DNA from: Valencia hispanica | Lineage: Eukaryota; Chordata; Actinopteri; Cyprinodontiformes; Valenciidae | Length of the DNA stretch: 64,000 nt | Reading direction: 5' to 3' | NCBI GenBank assembly: GCA_963556495.2 | Contig: OY747721.1 | Location: 35,246,349 to 35,310,348, forward strand | Part shown: piece by piece, positions 11,920 to 23,115 of the stretch | How the letters are laid out: every line of letters starts with the position of its first letter | Position numbering within the stretch: the first letter of the stretch is position 1 | Position numbers and translations under genes: made by a program | Notes under the pieces: model-generated | Told to the model about the DNA's origin: nothing | The model's database searches: none | What the model saw: the letters and a program-made list of their open reading frames with translations, nothing else

Positions 11920-13119
11920 CTGAGAGAGAAGATGGAAGAAAAGGCTTTAGGTGACTTGCCAGAATATTATTGACATCTTTGTAAAATAAAAGCTGCAAAT
12001 AAAAACTTAATAAAAAACATGCTATTAGGAACTGAGCACAAGGAGGTAGAACAAGATGAAAGCATTTTTGTAAGAACAACCCTTCACATTGTGCTGCCTG
12101 TTAAAGAGAGGGGACATTGCTTGGATTTTGGTATATGCTGGTTGGTGAAGGTCCCAGGCCAATGTTAAAGTAATTTACAACAAATATAATGTTCTCTACT
12201 TGTTATAAACACCAAATGCACTAAACAAAAGTCTCCTCTGAATTAGTGACTTTTATTACATACATTCAAACGATACCAAATGCTTTTTAAAAAAAGTGAA
12301 AATAACTCGACTTTTCCCATATTCATCTAAATCTATAGGAAGTCGGTTTCATCGTTCGCACATTTGTCTTTTTTTCATCAAAACCATAGCTTTCATAGTG
12401 ATTCTGAAGCAAATTCATTTTTTTAGTCACAGTTTAACATAGAAGATTCTTTAATTTTGCACAGTAAGGACAAAGCAATGAAAAATACGACAGGCAGTTA
12501 ATGAGGATATTATGTTCTAGTTCGACTGTGGAATTTGAACTACAAAGTGGGTAAAAGTCTAATCTACACTGCTCTGGGTTCTTCCACAGATTAAACGCCA
12601 ACAGATCTCAAACTAACTGTTTTGCAGAGAAAGCAACACTGAACTGCTGAATGTTTTTCACTACAGCAGAGACATCGGAAGGAAAACACCATTTTCTGCT
12701 ACATGATACCAGTCTTAAACTATAAATTTTATCATCGGGCTGGGCTATAAAACTATTGAATTTATTTAAAAACAGAAAATGTCACCAAAGAAAAAGTTAA
12801 CCTTTAAAATTGAATAAGACAGAGGACACACGTGGTCTGAATGGCGAGATGTGGGGTCACCATTACAGTAGAGTAGTAAATAGGGTGAATTTCATTTGCA
12901 CTATTTTTTGGTTGTAGTCAACTATATTTGCACTTTTAATCAGTGCTCCAAATGGGATTTAGACATTCATACGTTTCTAGTTGAGAGAATTGTATTATTT
13001 ATCCAGAAAGTCTTGAGGGAATTCAGGGTTTTGTTTATAATTTTTGAAAATTAGTTAATCTTTTATTCCGTATTTTAATTTGCTCTTGTTGTGATTGAAT
13101 TTATCATAAGATGAACTGA
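11920..13119. other. Rab gene intron, left part
   Basis: Intron between the two Rab exons, up to the solo LTR. AT-rich, with no coding exon or other repeat recognised. Confidence 0.6.
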
Positions 13120-13226
13120 ACACTGTTGGAAGACCACATTTCCCAGCAATCCTAGCAGTGACCCCCAACACACTCCTATTGGTCTGTGACCACCCATGGT
13201 GACATCGGCGATGACATCAAACGGGC

Positions 13227-13233
13227 TATAAAG
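13227..13233 (+). promoter_or_regulatory. TATA box of the solo LTR
   Basis: TATAAAG in the sequence GGGCTATAAAGAGTAG. Together with the polyadenylation signal about 1 kb downstream on the same strand it supports the LTR reading and its plus orientation. Whether it still drives transcription is unknown. Confidence 0.55.
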
Positions 13234-14224
13234 AGTAGTCGCGCCCATTTTCAAACTATTTCTCACTCAGAAGTTCTTGGATGAACTACTGCTGAACAGA
13301 GGACACCTCACCGGTGAAGATTCTCTATTGTTCTGACCTGCTGGATCGGGGAATAACTCATTTCAAAGCGTTGAAGTGCGCATCCTGTCTGCGTAACCAG
13401 GGTTCGCGATATCAGAACTGTTCCAAGACAGTTTCATTAGACGTCGATCCTGCAGGCCATCCAGCCTGCATTTGGGCCACACGGTCCATAAATCCTGTAC
13501 AGTTTTTTTTTATAACTCTTCCTTTTCTTGCTCAACCACGGACACAATTCACTTTCCTCCTAGTGGACTGGACCTCCATCAAGCCAAAGTAGGACTGAAC
13601 CGGTTCATTTATACTAATATTGTGTCTGGGCGGAGATAAATAGAGAAAATAGAGTTTTAACGAGTTAGATCTCGTTCATTGTTGGTTTAAAGTGTTTTTA
13701 AACAATGTACTTTTGCTCATTTTTGCGCCGCCGCACGCATAAGTTTGAGCTATGTTTGAAACTGTTTTATCCTGAGCAGATCACACCTTTCTTTCTTTTT
13801 CCTTCCTCTCTTTTCTATCCATCTCTCTCGCTCCCTGATCCCTCCGTCGGCAGAGTTGGGCTGCGTTAGCTGGTCTTAGCTGAAAAGTTTAACTCCATTG
13901 TCTTTAGTCACTAAAGCAGAGGCCTACCACATGGACGCTTCCCCCATGTGCTCCTTTAGCCAAAGCTAGTTTTATGACTTTTTCTTAGACTTCATGTGCT
14001 GTTCTCCATCTTGGCACAGAGCTGAGATTAATGACTTTTTGTCCCACAGGCCATCTGTGACTTGGGCTCCCTGGAGTGAGGACCCCCCTCCTTTTCTGTC
14101 CCGAACCTCAGCTGTCTCAACAAGTTCATTTCATGTTAATTGTGTTTAATGTTCACCTATTATTGTTGTCTAAGATCTGTAGTAGTTTGCATTCTTTAGA
14201 ATAGATGGGATTTTCTATTTTCTA

Positions 14225-14230
14225 AATAAA
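14225..14230 (+). terminator. Polyadenylation signal of the solo LTR
   Basis: AATAAA followed within 30 bases by a GT/T-containing stretch, about 300 bp before the LTR right end. It would mark the end of R. Confidence 0.5.
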
Positions 14231-14528
14231 GTCCCCTTATCTTAAAGAGAAGTTGTATGGGATTACTTGGAGTGATGCGTACAATTAATCTCCACAGCGT
14301 AAGAACTTATTCCTTCATTTGTTGAATTATCTCAGCCTTATCAGGCTGGTAATCATAAACACAAACTGAGACTGAACAATTTGGCTATATTGTATTCCTG
14401 GAATCCACCAGGATGGTGCCCCTAAACTTGGTAATTTTTACATAAAATTATTCATCTGATTAATAATTGCCTTAAGCAATTATTCATAATTATTCGTAGC
14501 CAAATCCTACCTATCTGCGGCACAACAC

Positions 14529-16163
14529 TCTTTGACTTTGAAACAGATAGTATGTTAGAAATGTGACTTTTATTTAAAAATCGTATTTAAATAATTATCT
14601 AAATTGCTCCAATACACCACAAAATGTTGTGAAATTTTTTTTACATAAATGTTTTTATATTTACTATTAAGTTTTACCAAAATGGTGAAAAATAAAAATC
14701 ATAACCAAATATGCACAATTAATTCTAATCCTAAACAAACTGTAAAACACTGACAAAAGCTTCACTGCCATCAAATAATGCTCCAGACCAGGTTTTAATC
14801 AGCATCTATGGAAAATATATTCTTTTTTTTTTTATATGTGTGCAGGATATTTTCAGTTATGCATAAGGATCCATAACATTTACTATATTTTAGGTGTGGA
14901 ATTTCTTATCAACTATTCCAATTAGACAGGACTACTTTGACTATGTTAGACTAATTTCAATTTGTTGATAGAATTTATGCATTTTATAACACTGTATGAG
15001 ATGAAAAGAAGACCTTGATGTGAAGAGACATCTTTTAAAGTAGAAATTTATTTGTAGACCCAACACATGTTTGATCTTACTGTTATTTCGACTTTGTAGA
15101 CAGTGGACACCGGAAAAACAAGCCTATTTTCATGTGAAGGACATTTCAGACTTTTCATTTTATTGCTATTTTAATTAAGAAATTTGTAATATCACCAGTA
15201 TGATAAAAATTGATGTAGGTATTTATTATATCTCATAAAAAACTTAAATTAAAACAGATTTTTGTTTCATCTAACAGTAAAGATAAATGATGTTAACAAC
15301 TATTAATAAAGCAGCATCACAAATCTGTGGATTTCTAAGGCATCAGACTGGAGCTCAGACTTTGCTCTATGAGCCTAGACTGCCACAGAAAATACCAGCT
15401 AGTTTCAATTGCAGCTAAGCTTTCCTCAGATTCAACTGAATTTTACATGTAGTAAAACAACCTGAGGAGCCATGTGAAGAAAAATAAATGAGTCCAAGCA
15501 GGCATTCCAATCTGTGCATCATTCATTCTTTATGTTTTCAATTTGCTTTTCATCTTTTCAACAGTTTTTATACATCTAATTAAAAAAACAAATAACCCAA
15601 AACTCTTGTTCTTTTCAATTGAAATGAAAAGATTTAGGATTTTAACTCTGACTCGTCATCCCCAATGGCACTGTTAAAGGAGCAGGGATGTCCTCAACAC
15701 AGCAAGCGTATTTCTCCTCAGACTAGACAGATCCATCAAACCATAAAGTGGTATGCCAATTGAAGAAAAAAATAGCAATTGAGCTTATCTTTGAAATATC
15801 ACCTGGAATACCAGACTTCCTGCACTGACAGATGAATCAATTAAAGGTTGCATCATTTAGAACAGAAGTCTGAGTGATATTCATCTGCATCCCCCTCCTC
15901 TGTGTCTCCTGATGCTCTCCTCGGTCAGGCAGAGCTCCTGGCTAATTGACTGATGGATAAACTGACGCCTCATTAACTCATCGTTTTTGCCTTGTTGCCC
16001 TCATACTGAAGGCAATGGAGAAGAACAGAAAGTGTTAATGACACAGGGAACTTTTACCATCGATTAGTTTGTTTAAAAGAACCCACAGAGACAAACAGAA
16101 GAAAAAAACAAAGAAAAAAAACAAGAGTCCCGATCTTTTGAATTGACAGGAGGCGTATCTCAC
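14529..16163. other. Rab gene intron, right part
   Basis: AT-rich intron sequence between the LTR and the next Rab exon. No repeat boundary or coding exon is recognised. The less AT-rich stretch at about 15880-16020, close to the exon, could hold conserved regulatory sequence, but nothing in it proves this. Confidence 0.5.
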
Positions 16164-16205
16164 CTGCAATTTGATCTTCACACTGTCGATGCTCATGACT
16201 TTATT
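16164..16205 (-). CDS. Rab26/Rab37-type GTPase, 14-codon exon
   Basis: A short internal exon of the same Rab gene. On the minus strand a TTGTCTTTCAG acceptor is followed by 42 nt encoding NKVMSIDSVKIKLQ and then a GTGAGA donor. This is the beta2-beta3 hairpin that comes after the effector loop (VGIDFR in the family) and runs straight into [10 protein letters not shown] of the next exon, both in phase 0. Rab26 and Rab37 proteins have NKV..VDGVKVKLQ at this place, so the match is close but not identical. The preceding exon, with the GxxxxGKT P-loop, should lie at higher coordinates and was not found. Confidence 0.85.
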
Positions 16206-17425
16206 CTGAAAGACAAAAGAAAATCAGTTTGTAAATGGCTTTTAAATGTACACTCATACAAGGTTGAAAAAGAAAAACATTGGTTGTAAAAACGAATGGC
16301 ATCTCCAGGGAGACCCCCCCTTATCACAGTAATGCCTTCACTACACTGTGCTATCTACAGGTCACAGACACAAATCCTCAGCTTTGCTTCATGTAGCCTT
16401 TGTTTCAGAGAGTTGTATCATCTACCAGCACCATGGCTGCAAGGCAGTTTGCATAATGCAGGAAAATACACAAAAACATTTGCATTCCTCTGCAGTGTCA
16501 CCTCATGAGGAATGATTCAGCTCCATGAAATGAGAATGGAACCAACTCAGCCATCAATCACTACCAGGTTTGTGATAACTCTGGCAAATAAAATGGATGG
16601 GCGCACAGACTCGGAGAGGAGACTATGGGAATACCGGGATCTAAACAGATTGTTAGGGTTACAGAGAATAAAACGCAGAGACGACGCAGAGCTGCAACAG
16701 TTGAGAAATGTTTATTTTCGGATCCTGCTGGCTTTGATGCTGAATCATGGCCCTCGTGTATCGAGTCGACTGACTCTGTTCTTACAATCATCACATATTT
16801 GTCCCCTGAAGACAGAACAACAAGAAGGTAGATTTGCTGTGGGAGTGTTTGGTATTCACTGACAGACTGAGGTCTCTCTCTGGTCTTACCTCGGAGAGTT
16901 CTACTGAAAAAGCAGAACGTGATTCTTTTTGTGGCAAAGAAAGAAGAGTGAGTGACAGCTTTATATGGCTCATTAAAACTCAGCCTGGAATGTTTATTAA
17001 AATCAAAGACTGTAAAAGCCGATTTAGAAAGTATAAAGTATTTCTAAATAACTTTGATACAATATTGGAATAAAACGCATATCTGATTATGCATCTTGTC
17101 CTTAAATTGCTTCACCCTAAACATTTCCCATTAAATTGTTCCAGTTATAATACAATGAACATGAAGCATGGAGCATCAAGTCATAGTGTGAATTGAAAAA
17201 CGATTACGGAATATTAAAATTAAACCATGTTTTCCTCATTCTTATCTTTCTTTGAGTTCCCCACCACTCTCTAGGATTCACTAAAATTATACATCAGGTG
17301 AAGGCATTCAAACCTCACTCTAATATCAATGTGACTGTAACAGCAATTTGATATATTGTGCAGTTCTACAAGACAGTGGGAGCATTAATAAAGTAAATAA
17401 ATGTAATAAACATTTTTACTATGAT
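16206..17425. other. Non-coding DNA, probably Rab gene intron
   Basis: Several short overlapping open frames on both strands (16512-17073) show no domain resemblance. No repeat boundary is recognised. It is likely the intron upstream of the 14-codon Rab exon. Confidence 0.45.
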
Positions 17426-17912
17426 GACGGGCAGCACAACTCTGGAGAAAGAAGGTCCTGGTCAGGGTCTTCCTCTAAGGGGGTTGCATGTTTTTGCTGT
17501 GCATGCGGAGGTTCTCTCTAGCCCGTTTCAAAAAACAATAGCGCCACCTTGCCACAAAGCGGAGGCAGCATGAGGCAGCCTTTGGTCATTCATAAGTGGT
17601 CATGTCCAGCGTTGCGGTGGTATTACTATCTAGCCTGCCAGCACAAAGGGTGCAATATTCTCGCCTTGCCATGGCACCACGGCGCATTCAAAGGACACAC
17701 CGTGGGGGCAATAATACCCTGATATGCCACCATGGTGTGTCTTTTGAAACAGGCTTCTGGGTGGCTTCATCCCACAATCCAGAAACCTGCATCTTGGGTA
17801 TACAGGCTTCTCTGTAAAGTTCCCTTAGGTGTGAGTTTGTAAATGGAAGGTTGTTCATCCTTTTTGGACCAGAATATACCCTCCACCTGGCCCAGTGACA
17901 GGCACTAAACTC
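17426..17912 (+). repeat. SINE-like repeat split by a small TIR element
   Basis: The left piece (17426-17520) has GGGCAGCACAAC, GAAGGTCCTGG, TTGCATGTTTTTGCTGTGCATG and GGAGGTTCTCTC. The right piece (17755-17912) has CATCCCACAATCC, CCTTAGGTGTGAGTTTGTAAATGG, TTGTTCATCC and CCAGTGACAGGCAC. Together they follow the order of the fish repeat also present at 11030-11200. They are separated by a 234-bp element with its own inverted ends, so the repeat is the older of the two. Confidence 0.6.
17521..17754. mobile_element. 234-bp MITE nested in the SINE-like repeat
   Basis: The left end is GCCCGTTTCAAAAAAC and the right end, read on the minus strand, is GCCTGTTTCAAAAGAC: inverted repeats of about 16 bp with two mismatches. 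The body has several GCC/GGC-rich palindromic stretches and no coding frame of note. No clear target duplication is seen. It interrupts the SINE-like repeat between its 'ggttctctc' and 'cttcctcccaca' blocks. Confidence 0.55.
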
Positions 17913-19056
17913 CACACGCAACCATAACAACAAATAACAAAATTACAATTCTGGTTTACTTTCACAAGTGGGAACTAAGAGGAAAAGTTGGGGAATTGCA
18001 AGGTTTTACAGCCTGCTAATGCAAAAGTATGTCAGCTTGAAAGGATTTTGAACTTTCTGTAGAATGTTTCAACAACTCTGACATGGTCTAATCTAGTAAC
18101 ACATGTCACTGAAGCCTAATGAGTCAATCATGGAGCAATCCCACCCAGGTGTGGCAGGGCTGAAAGGTTTGGTGGGGAAATAGTGAAGCAAACAGCCATC
18201 TATGCTATACACTTCTTTATCTCTTCTTCATCTTCATTAGTGTCAAATACAAATTTGCTTTTTAAATCAATTGACTGACTGAAGGTTTTAATAAATCTAA
18301 GCATAGAAGCCCCTCAACAATGCGTGCTTGTTACCTTAATGTATGGCCAAATAAAACATAAGCAGCTTATTGAAGTACTCATTCACTGAGAAACTGTTTA
18401 AAGCTCGCTCTTTTTGAGATACAATCCTTCACTCTGAGTAAGACATGTATGGTGCATGTGATGCCGTTTGTCCCACCCCTGTTACCTGCTTTAGCCCCAA
18501 AAAGAAATCTGAGCGGAAAAGCGAGAGAGAGTCAGAGAAAGCTGCGTTATCTTTGTAGAAAAGCATACTGGCCAACACCCACCTTCGCTTGCGAGCGCCC
18601 GCGGGAAGGTGGTCCCCAAAGAGAGAAGAGTGCATCTCGGCTGGTGGAATCTAACTGTTAACAGCTCCACAACATGGCAGAACACGTTTGGGTTCGTGTT
18701 ATTTGTGGACATAGACATCAGCGTTGCATTTTTTAACCAAGGAGGAGCTGAGGAAGAAACTGTTGGAATGTGTCTTGGAACACCGCCAGAAATGGAGGTT
18801 AATTATTTGATCAAAGGCAGAGAAGAGTCGCATTGTTGTTAGCCAATCAGAAATGAGACGTTTAATATCATGAATGATACTGTTAGAAATGTGATCCTGA
18901 CGTTTCTTCCCACCCACTCCTTTGACAAACTGCAACCTCCTCAAACAGGAGCGAGAGAGAATGTTTTCCACATAAACAGCTAACAAGGCATATAATTGGA
19001 CTAGAGACCACAGGAGTGTGTCCTTTAAGTTTGGTAATTACTCCAGTGTGGAAAGG
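17913..19056. other. Non-coding DNA, nothing recognised
   Basis: No exon or named repeat was identified. The overlapping open frames between 18429 and 18986 occur on both strands and have no family motif. Confidence 0.4.
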
Positions 19057-19064
19057 GTCATCAA

Positions 19065-19838
19065 TAGGGGTGGGAATATTTTACAATCTCACGATTCAAT
19101 TCGATTCCGATTCTTGAGGCCACGAATTTATCCAAAATCGATTTTCGATTCAAAATGATTCGATTTTATTCATTATGTTTTCTAATCGGGTTTCTGATCA
19201 TGATCTACTCCCATTTGCTTTGTTATACAGAATGACAAACGGAGACATTAAAGTGTCTTTTTCACATTTATTAAGTTAAATTCTCAGGGAAGTGCCTTTT
19301 ATCAAAAACATTGTCTGGTTCTCAATTGCTACTCATTAGTAGCTAGCTATAAAATAAGTTGGAACAAAAATAAAGTGCTTCTACTTAATACAAAATGGTT
19401 AAAAATAGATCCATTCCCCAGGAAATTTGCAGTTTACCACAAATATCATGTAGAACACAACCGGTGAAGACAAAAAAAAAACCATCTATATTTCTCAGTC
19501 AGACTCAGTAACTTAAAGAAAAACAAGTTTTGAAAATAAAGTGCTATTTAAAAATGAAAAGTAGTACCCCTAAGCTACCTGTCCCTGAAATGTTCATGAC
19601 AGTGTCTCTTGCAACAATAGAACTGTAAACTGTGCAACTGATTATATGATTTTCAACAAATCATGAAAAAAAAATGGACATGAACTGTCCCATATAGGCT
19701 AGTTACAAAAATGGAGGCGAACAGCCAGCTGATTTTATTTACTTATTAAATCGATTCTTGGACATTTTAGATCGATTCTGAATTGTTGCAAATGAGAATC
19801 TAGATTCTTCTGTGAATCGATTGTTTGGCACACCCCTA
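19065..19838. mobile_element. hAT-type MITE with CGATT-rich ends
   Basis: The left end reads TAGGGGTGGGAAT and the right end, on the minus strand, TAGGGGTGTGCCAAAC. Flanking octamers GTCATCAA (19057-19064) and GTCATCAG (19839-19846) match at seven of eight bases, as expected for a hAT target duplication. The subterminal zones are full of ATCGATT and GATTC words in both orientations, typical of transposase binding regions. There is no coding capacity. Confidence 0.8.
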
Positions 19839-19846
19839 GTCATCAG

Positions 19847-20235
19847 TACTAATTCTTGGCTGAGGATCCTGGACAAATTATTTAATTCACTAGATGAAGC
19901 GTAAAGGTACTGGAAATACAGTCATCTGACTAAATTTCACCGAGAGAAAAATTGAATATCTGACTACTTCTGATGCGTAGATGACATTTCATCTTCATCG
20001 TAGTTTTACACAACTAGTTTTTTGGCGTTATTCTGTCAATATTCAAAATGCCTTTTTATAAATAAACAACCCACACAGATGCTGTTTTTCTGAGTTTAAA
20101 ACCTCCAGGGAGCGATTGTCCAGTCCCCAACAATATGTCTCCTTCATTCTGAATGCATTTCATTCTTTTTTCATGGGATACTGATGGTTGTCCCCAATCA
20201 ACAACAATGTAGAGAAAATGTCTGAATTCCACGAA
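19847..20235. other. Non-coding DNA, nothing recognised
   Basis: AT-rich sequence between a MITE and an L2-like LINE. The last bases may already belong to the LINE. Confidence 0.4.
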
Positions 20236-21980
20236 CTAAACCAGAACAGCCTTGAAAAAAATCATTATCCAATTAAGCTCCTCCTCCTGCTGTCTTGATA
20301 TCCTACCCACAGCTTTTCTAAAGAAAGTTCTTCCTGTTATTGGGTCTGATCTTGTTCAAATAGTGAACTCATCACTGCTATCAGGTGTCTTCCCTCAGGC
20401 TTTAAAAACAGCAGTTATTAAACCACTGCTAAAGAAGAAAAATCTGGACAACACGTTAATGCAGAACTACAGGCCAATCTCTAATCTTCCATTCATCAGT
20501 AAGATTATTGAAAAAGCTGTGTTTCAGCAGCTGAATAGCTTCATAACAATGACAAACCGTTTTGATGTTTTTCAGTCTGGTTTCCGTGCTCACCACAGCA
20601 CAGAGACTGCCCTCCTCAAAGAATTCAATGACATCCGCATAAATACAGACTGTGGAAGAACAACAGTGCTGGTTCTGTTGGACCTCAGAGCAGCATTTGA
20701 CATTGTTGATCATGATATTTTATTGGAACGACTGGAGAGCTGGGTCGGACTCTCTGGTACACTACTTGGCTGGTTCGAATCTTACCTAAAGAACAGGGAC
20801 TTCTATGTTTCAATAGGAAACTTTTCATCAGAATGAACAGAAATCACATGTGGGGAGCCCCAGGGCTCCATCCTGGGGCCCCTCTTATTTAATATCTACA
20901 TGCTCCCACTAGGCAAGATTATAGCAACCAATAACATTAGCGGATGACACTCAGCTCTACATTACAATGTCACCAGGTGACTCTGAACCCATTCAAACCC
21001 TAAATCAATGCATTGACCAAATAAATGGATGGATGTGCCATAACTTGCTCCAGCTGAATAGAAACCAAACTGAAGTGATTATTTTTTTGACCCAAGGAGG
21101 AACGATCAAGAGTCAGCACACAGCTTTAGTTAATACAGCTAGGAACTACTGATCAGGCTCGAAACGTAGGTGTAGTAATGGACTCAGACCTGAAGCTCCA
21201 GGGTCACATAAAGGCAATAACAAGGTCAGCGTTCTATCACCTGAAGAACATCTCTAGGATTAAACGACTGCTGTTGCAACACGACCTAGAAAAACTCATC
21301 CATGCGTTTATCTTTAGTCGGATTGATTACTGCAACAGCATCTTCACAGGTCTGCATAAAAAGTCAATCAGACAGCTGCAGCTGATCCAGAACGCTGCCG
21401 CTCGCGTCCTCACTAGAACCAGGAAAGTAGAGCACATCACCCCAGTTCTAAAGTCCTTACACTGGGTCCCTGTAGCTCAGAAAATAGACTTCAAAATACT
21501 CCTACTAGTTTATAAATCATTACATGGCTTAGCACCAAAATATGTTGAAGACCTGTTGTCACGGTACCAACCACCAAGACCACTCAGGTCCTCCAACTCT
21601 AGCCTACTAAACATCCCTAGACTAAGAACTAAACATGGAGAAGCAGCTTTCAGTTTTTATGCTCCCCTTATCTGGAACAGACTTCCTGACGAGTGTAGAG
21701 CTGCTGAAACTCTGAACTGCTTTAAATCGAGACTAAAAACCCATCTGTTTAGAATTGCCTTTGAGTAAATGCTTGATGTCATATGTATGAAATGTGTTCA
21801 TGCTCTCTTGCTTTTAAAAAAAATCTTTCTCTTGCTTTGTGTTCATGTGTAATGTGTGTTTCTTTTACTTTTAAATTCCATTGTTTTTTGTTTGTTTTTT
21901 TAAATCACCAAATCATGTAAAGCACCTTGAATTGCCCTGCTGTTGAAAGTGTGCTATACAAATAAAATTGCCTTGCCTTG
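20236..21980 (+). mobile_element. L2-like LINE, 5'-truncated
   Basis: A non-LTR retrotransposon copy that starts inside the reverse transcriptase domain and runs to its 3' end. The end is AATAAAATTGCCTTGCCTTG, a short tandem-repeat tail of the type seen in L2/CR1-group elements. The coding part is broken by at least two frame changes (described in its own entry). A 260-bp piece of the same family lies in the opposite orientation at 24427-24686. Confidence 0.88.
20252..21768 (+). pseudogene. LINE reverse transcriptase, decayed
   Basis: Reverse transcriptase of an L2-like LINE. The first block (20252-20836) carries IKPLLKK, NYRPISNLPFISKIIEK, FQSGFRAHHSTETALL and the catalytic block VLLDLRAAFDIVDHDILL. 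It ends in TGA. The frame continues with the family block GEPQGSILGPLLFNIYM and then hits a small deletion that removes the Tyr of the YADD box, leaving ADDTQLYIT in another frame (about 20942-21150). After a further break, 21178-21768 encodes the C-terminal part from DSDLKLQGHIKAITR through HWVPVAQKIDFKILLL to LKTHLFRIAFE. No working enzyme can be made. Confidence 0.88.
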
Positions 21981-22891
21981 TGGTTAGTTCGTTAAATTTC
22001 TAATTGAGAAACACTTTTCATCTTGTATATGCTTTTTTTTTTATTAGTAAAGAGCTGGCAAGCTTAAGCAGGCTCTGGAAGCAAACAGATTATAGGTAAA
22101 AAATAACAAAAGGAGGAAAGGATTGCAAAGCTTTACCTTCCTGCTAGGAAACCTCCTGGTTTCAACATCAACATATGAAACAGATTTTTAAAAGTAATGG
22201 TTTAACATTCACACAATCACTGTCATATTTTAGTCACAAATAAAAAATCATCTTACAACAGTTTTAACTACTTCTGAAGAAATACCAGAAACGATGTGGG
22301 TTCTTCTCTGTTTAAGCAGAGTAGCTCTAGAGGAGCTAGCATGTCTGATGGTAAAATAACATGCAGATGACACAGCTAGTGAACTAAAACAAGTTTGTCA
22401 GACTTCAGTCATTACTTTACAAAGTAATGCTGCCTTGTAAAAAAAAATTTTTTCCACATCGAGATCTTTCACAATTAAGTGCCTGGATCAAACCAAAACA
22501 GTTTAAACCAACCTGTTATGTCTGTTTCAGGCAATTTAACATTTAATTTCAATATTGAATCTACCAGATATTTATAACTGAAACCAAATTAAAATAGGTG
22601 TCATTTTCCCTAACAGGCTAATTTTAAACTATTGTTTTTTTCACACCGCATGTTCATCTGAGCATAAAAACCTGAATAAAAAAATAAAAAGGGCTTTATG
22701 GTATTTTTAGTTACATAAATCATAAGATGTTGCTATACGTATTTATATCTAGTTTTTCGTTGATAATTCTGTTTTCTAAACAATAAGATTGTAAATTTGA
22801 GATTATTGTTAAACAACAATCCATTTCTACTACCACCCTATACCTCAAGGTCACTCAAAAATGTCCATAGACTGAAAAAGAGACAAACCTT
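21981..22891. other. Non-coding DNA, nothing recognised
   Basis: AT-rich stretch between the LINE tail and a compound microsatellite. No exon or repeat boundary was found. Confidence 0.4.
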
Positions 22892-23059
22892 TATCTATAT
22901 CTATCTATATCTCTCTATCTATATCTCTCTATCTATATCTCTCTATCTATATATCTATCTACATCTATATATCTATCTGTATCTATATATCTATCTGTAT
23001 CTATATATCTATCTGTATCTATATATCTATCTGTATCTCTATCTGTATCTCTATCTCTA

Positions 23060-23109
<50 letters not shown>
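22892..23109. repeat. Compound microsatellite/minisatellite (TATC-rich) ending in (AT)n
   Basis: The array begins with 16-bp units built on TATATCTCTCTATCTA, changes to 18-bp units built on TATCTATCTGTATCTATA, then to a TCTATC stretch, and ends in about 20 AT units (23065-23109). The change of unit along the array suggests stepwise growth. Confidence 0.9.

Positions 23110-23115
<6 letters not shown>

Larger units (their letters stand above)
13124..14524 (+). mobile_element. Solo LTR of an endogenous retrovirus or LTR retrotransposon
   Basis: A 1401-bp block begins TGTTGGAAG and ends GCGGCACA, giving the TGT...ACA ends of an LTR. It is flanked by the same four bases, ACAC (13120-13123 and 14525-14528), as left by retroviral-type integrases. 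TATAAAG lies at 13227-13233, only about 100 bp from the left end, and AATAAA at 14225-14230. U3 would therefore be short and the transcribed R region about 1 kb. There are no internal genes, so it is most simply a recombined solo LTR. It lies in the Rab intron in the opposite orientation to the gene. Confidence 0.75.

Noticed and set aside
15880..16020. Possible conserved non-coding element next to the 14-codon Rab exon
   Set aside because: Suggested only by slightly different base composition. It cannot be supported without comparison to other species.
22892..23109. Regular 16-18 bp repeats as a CRISPR array
   Set aside because: The units are contiguous simple-sequence repeats without unique spacers, in a vertebrate genome.
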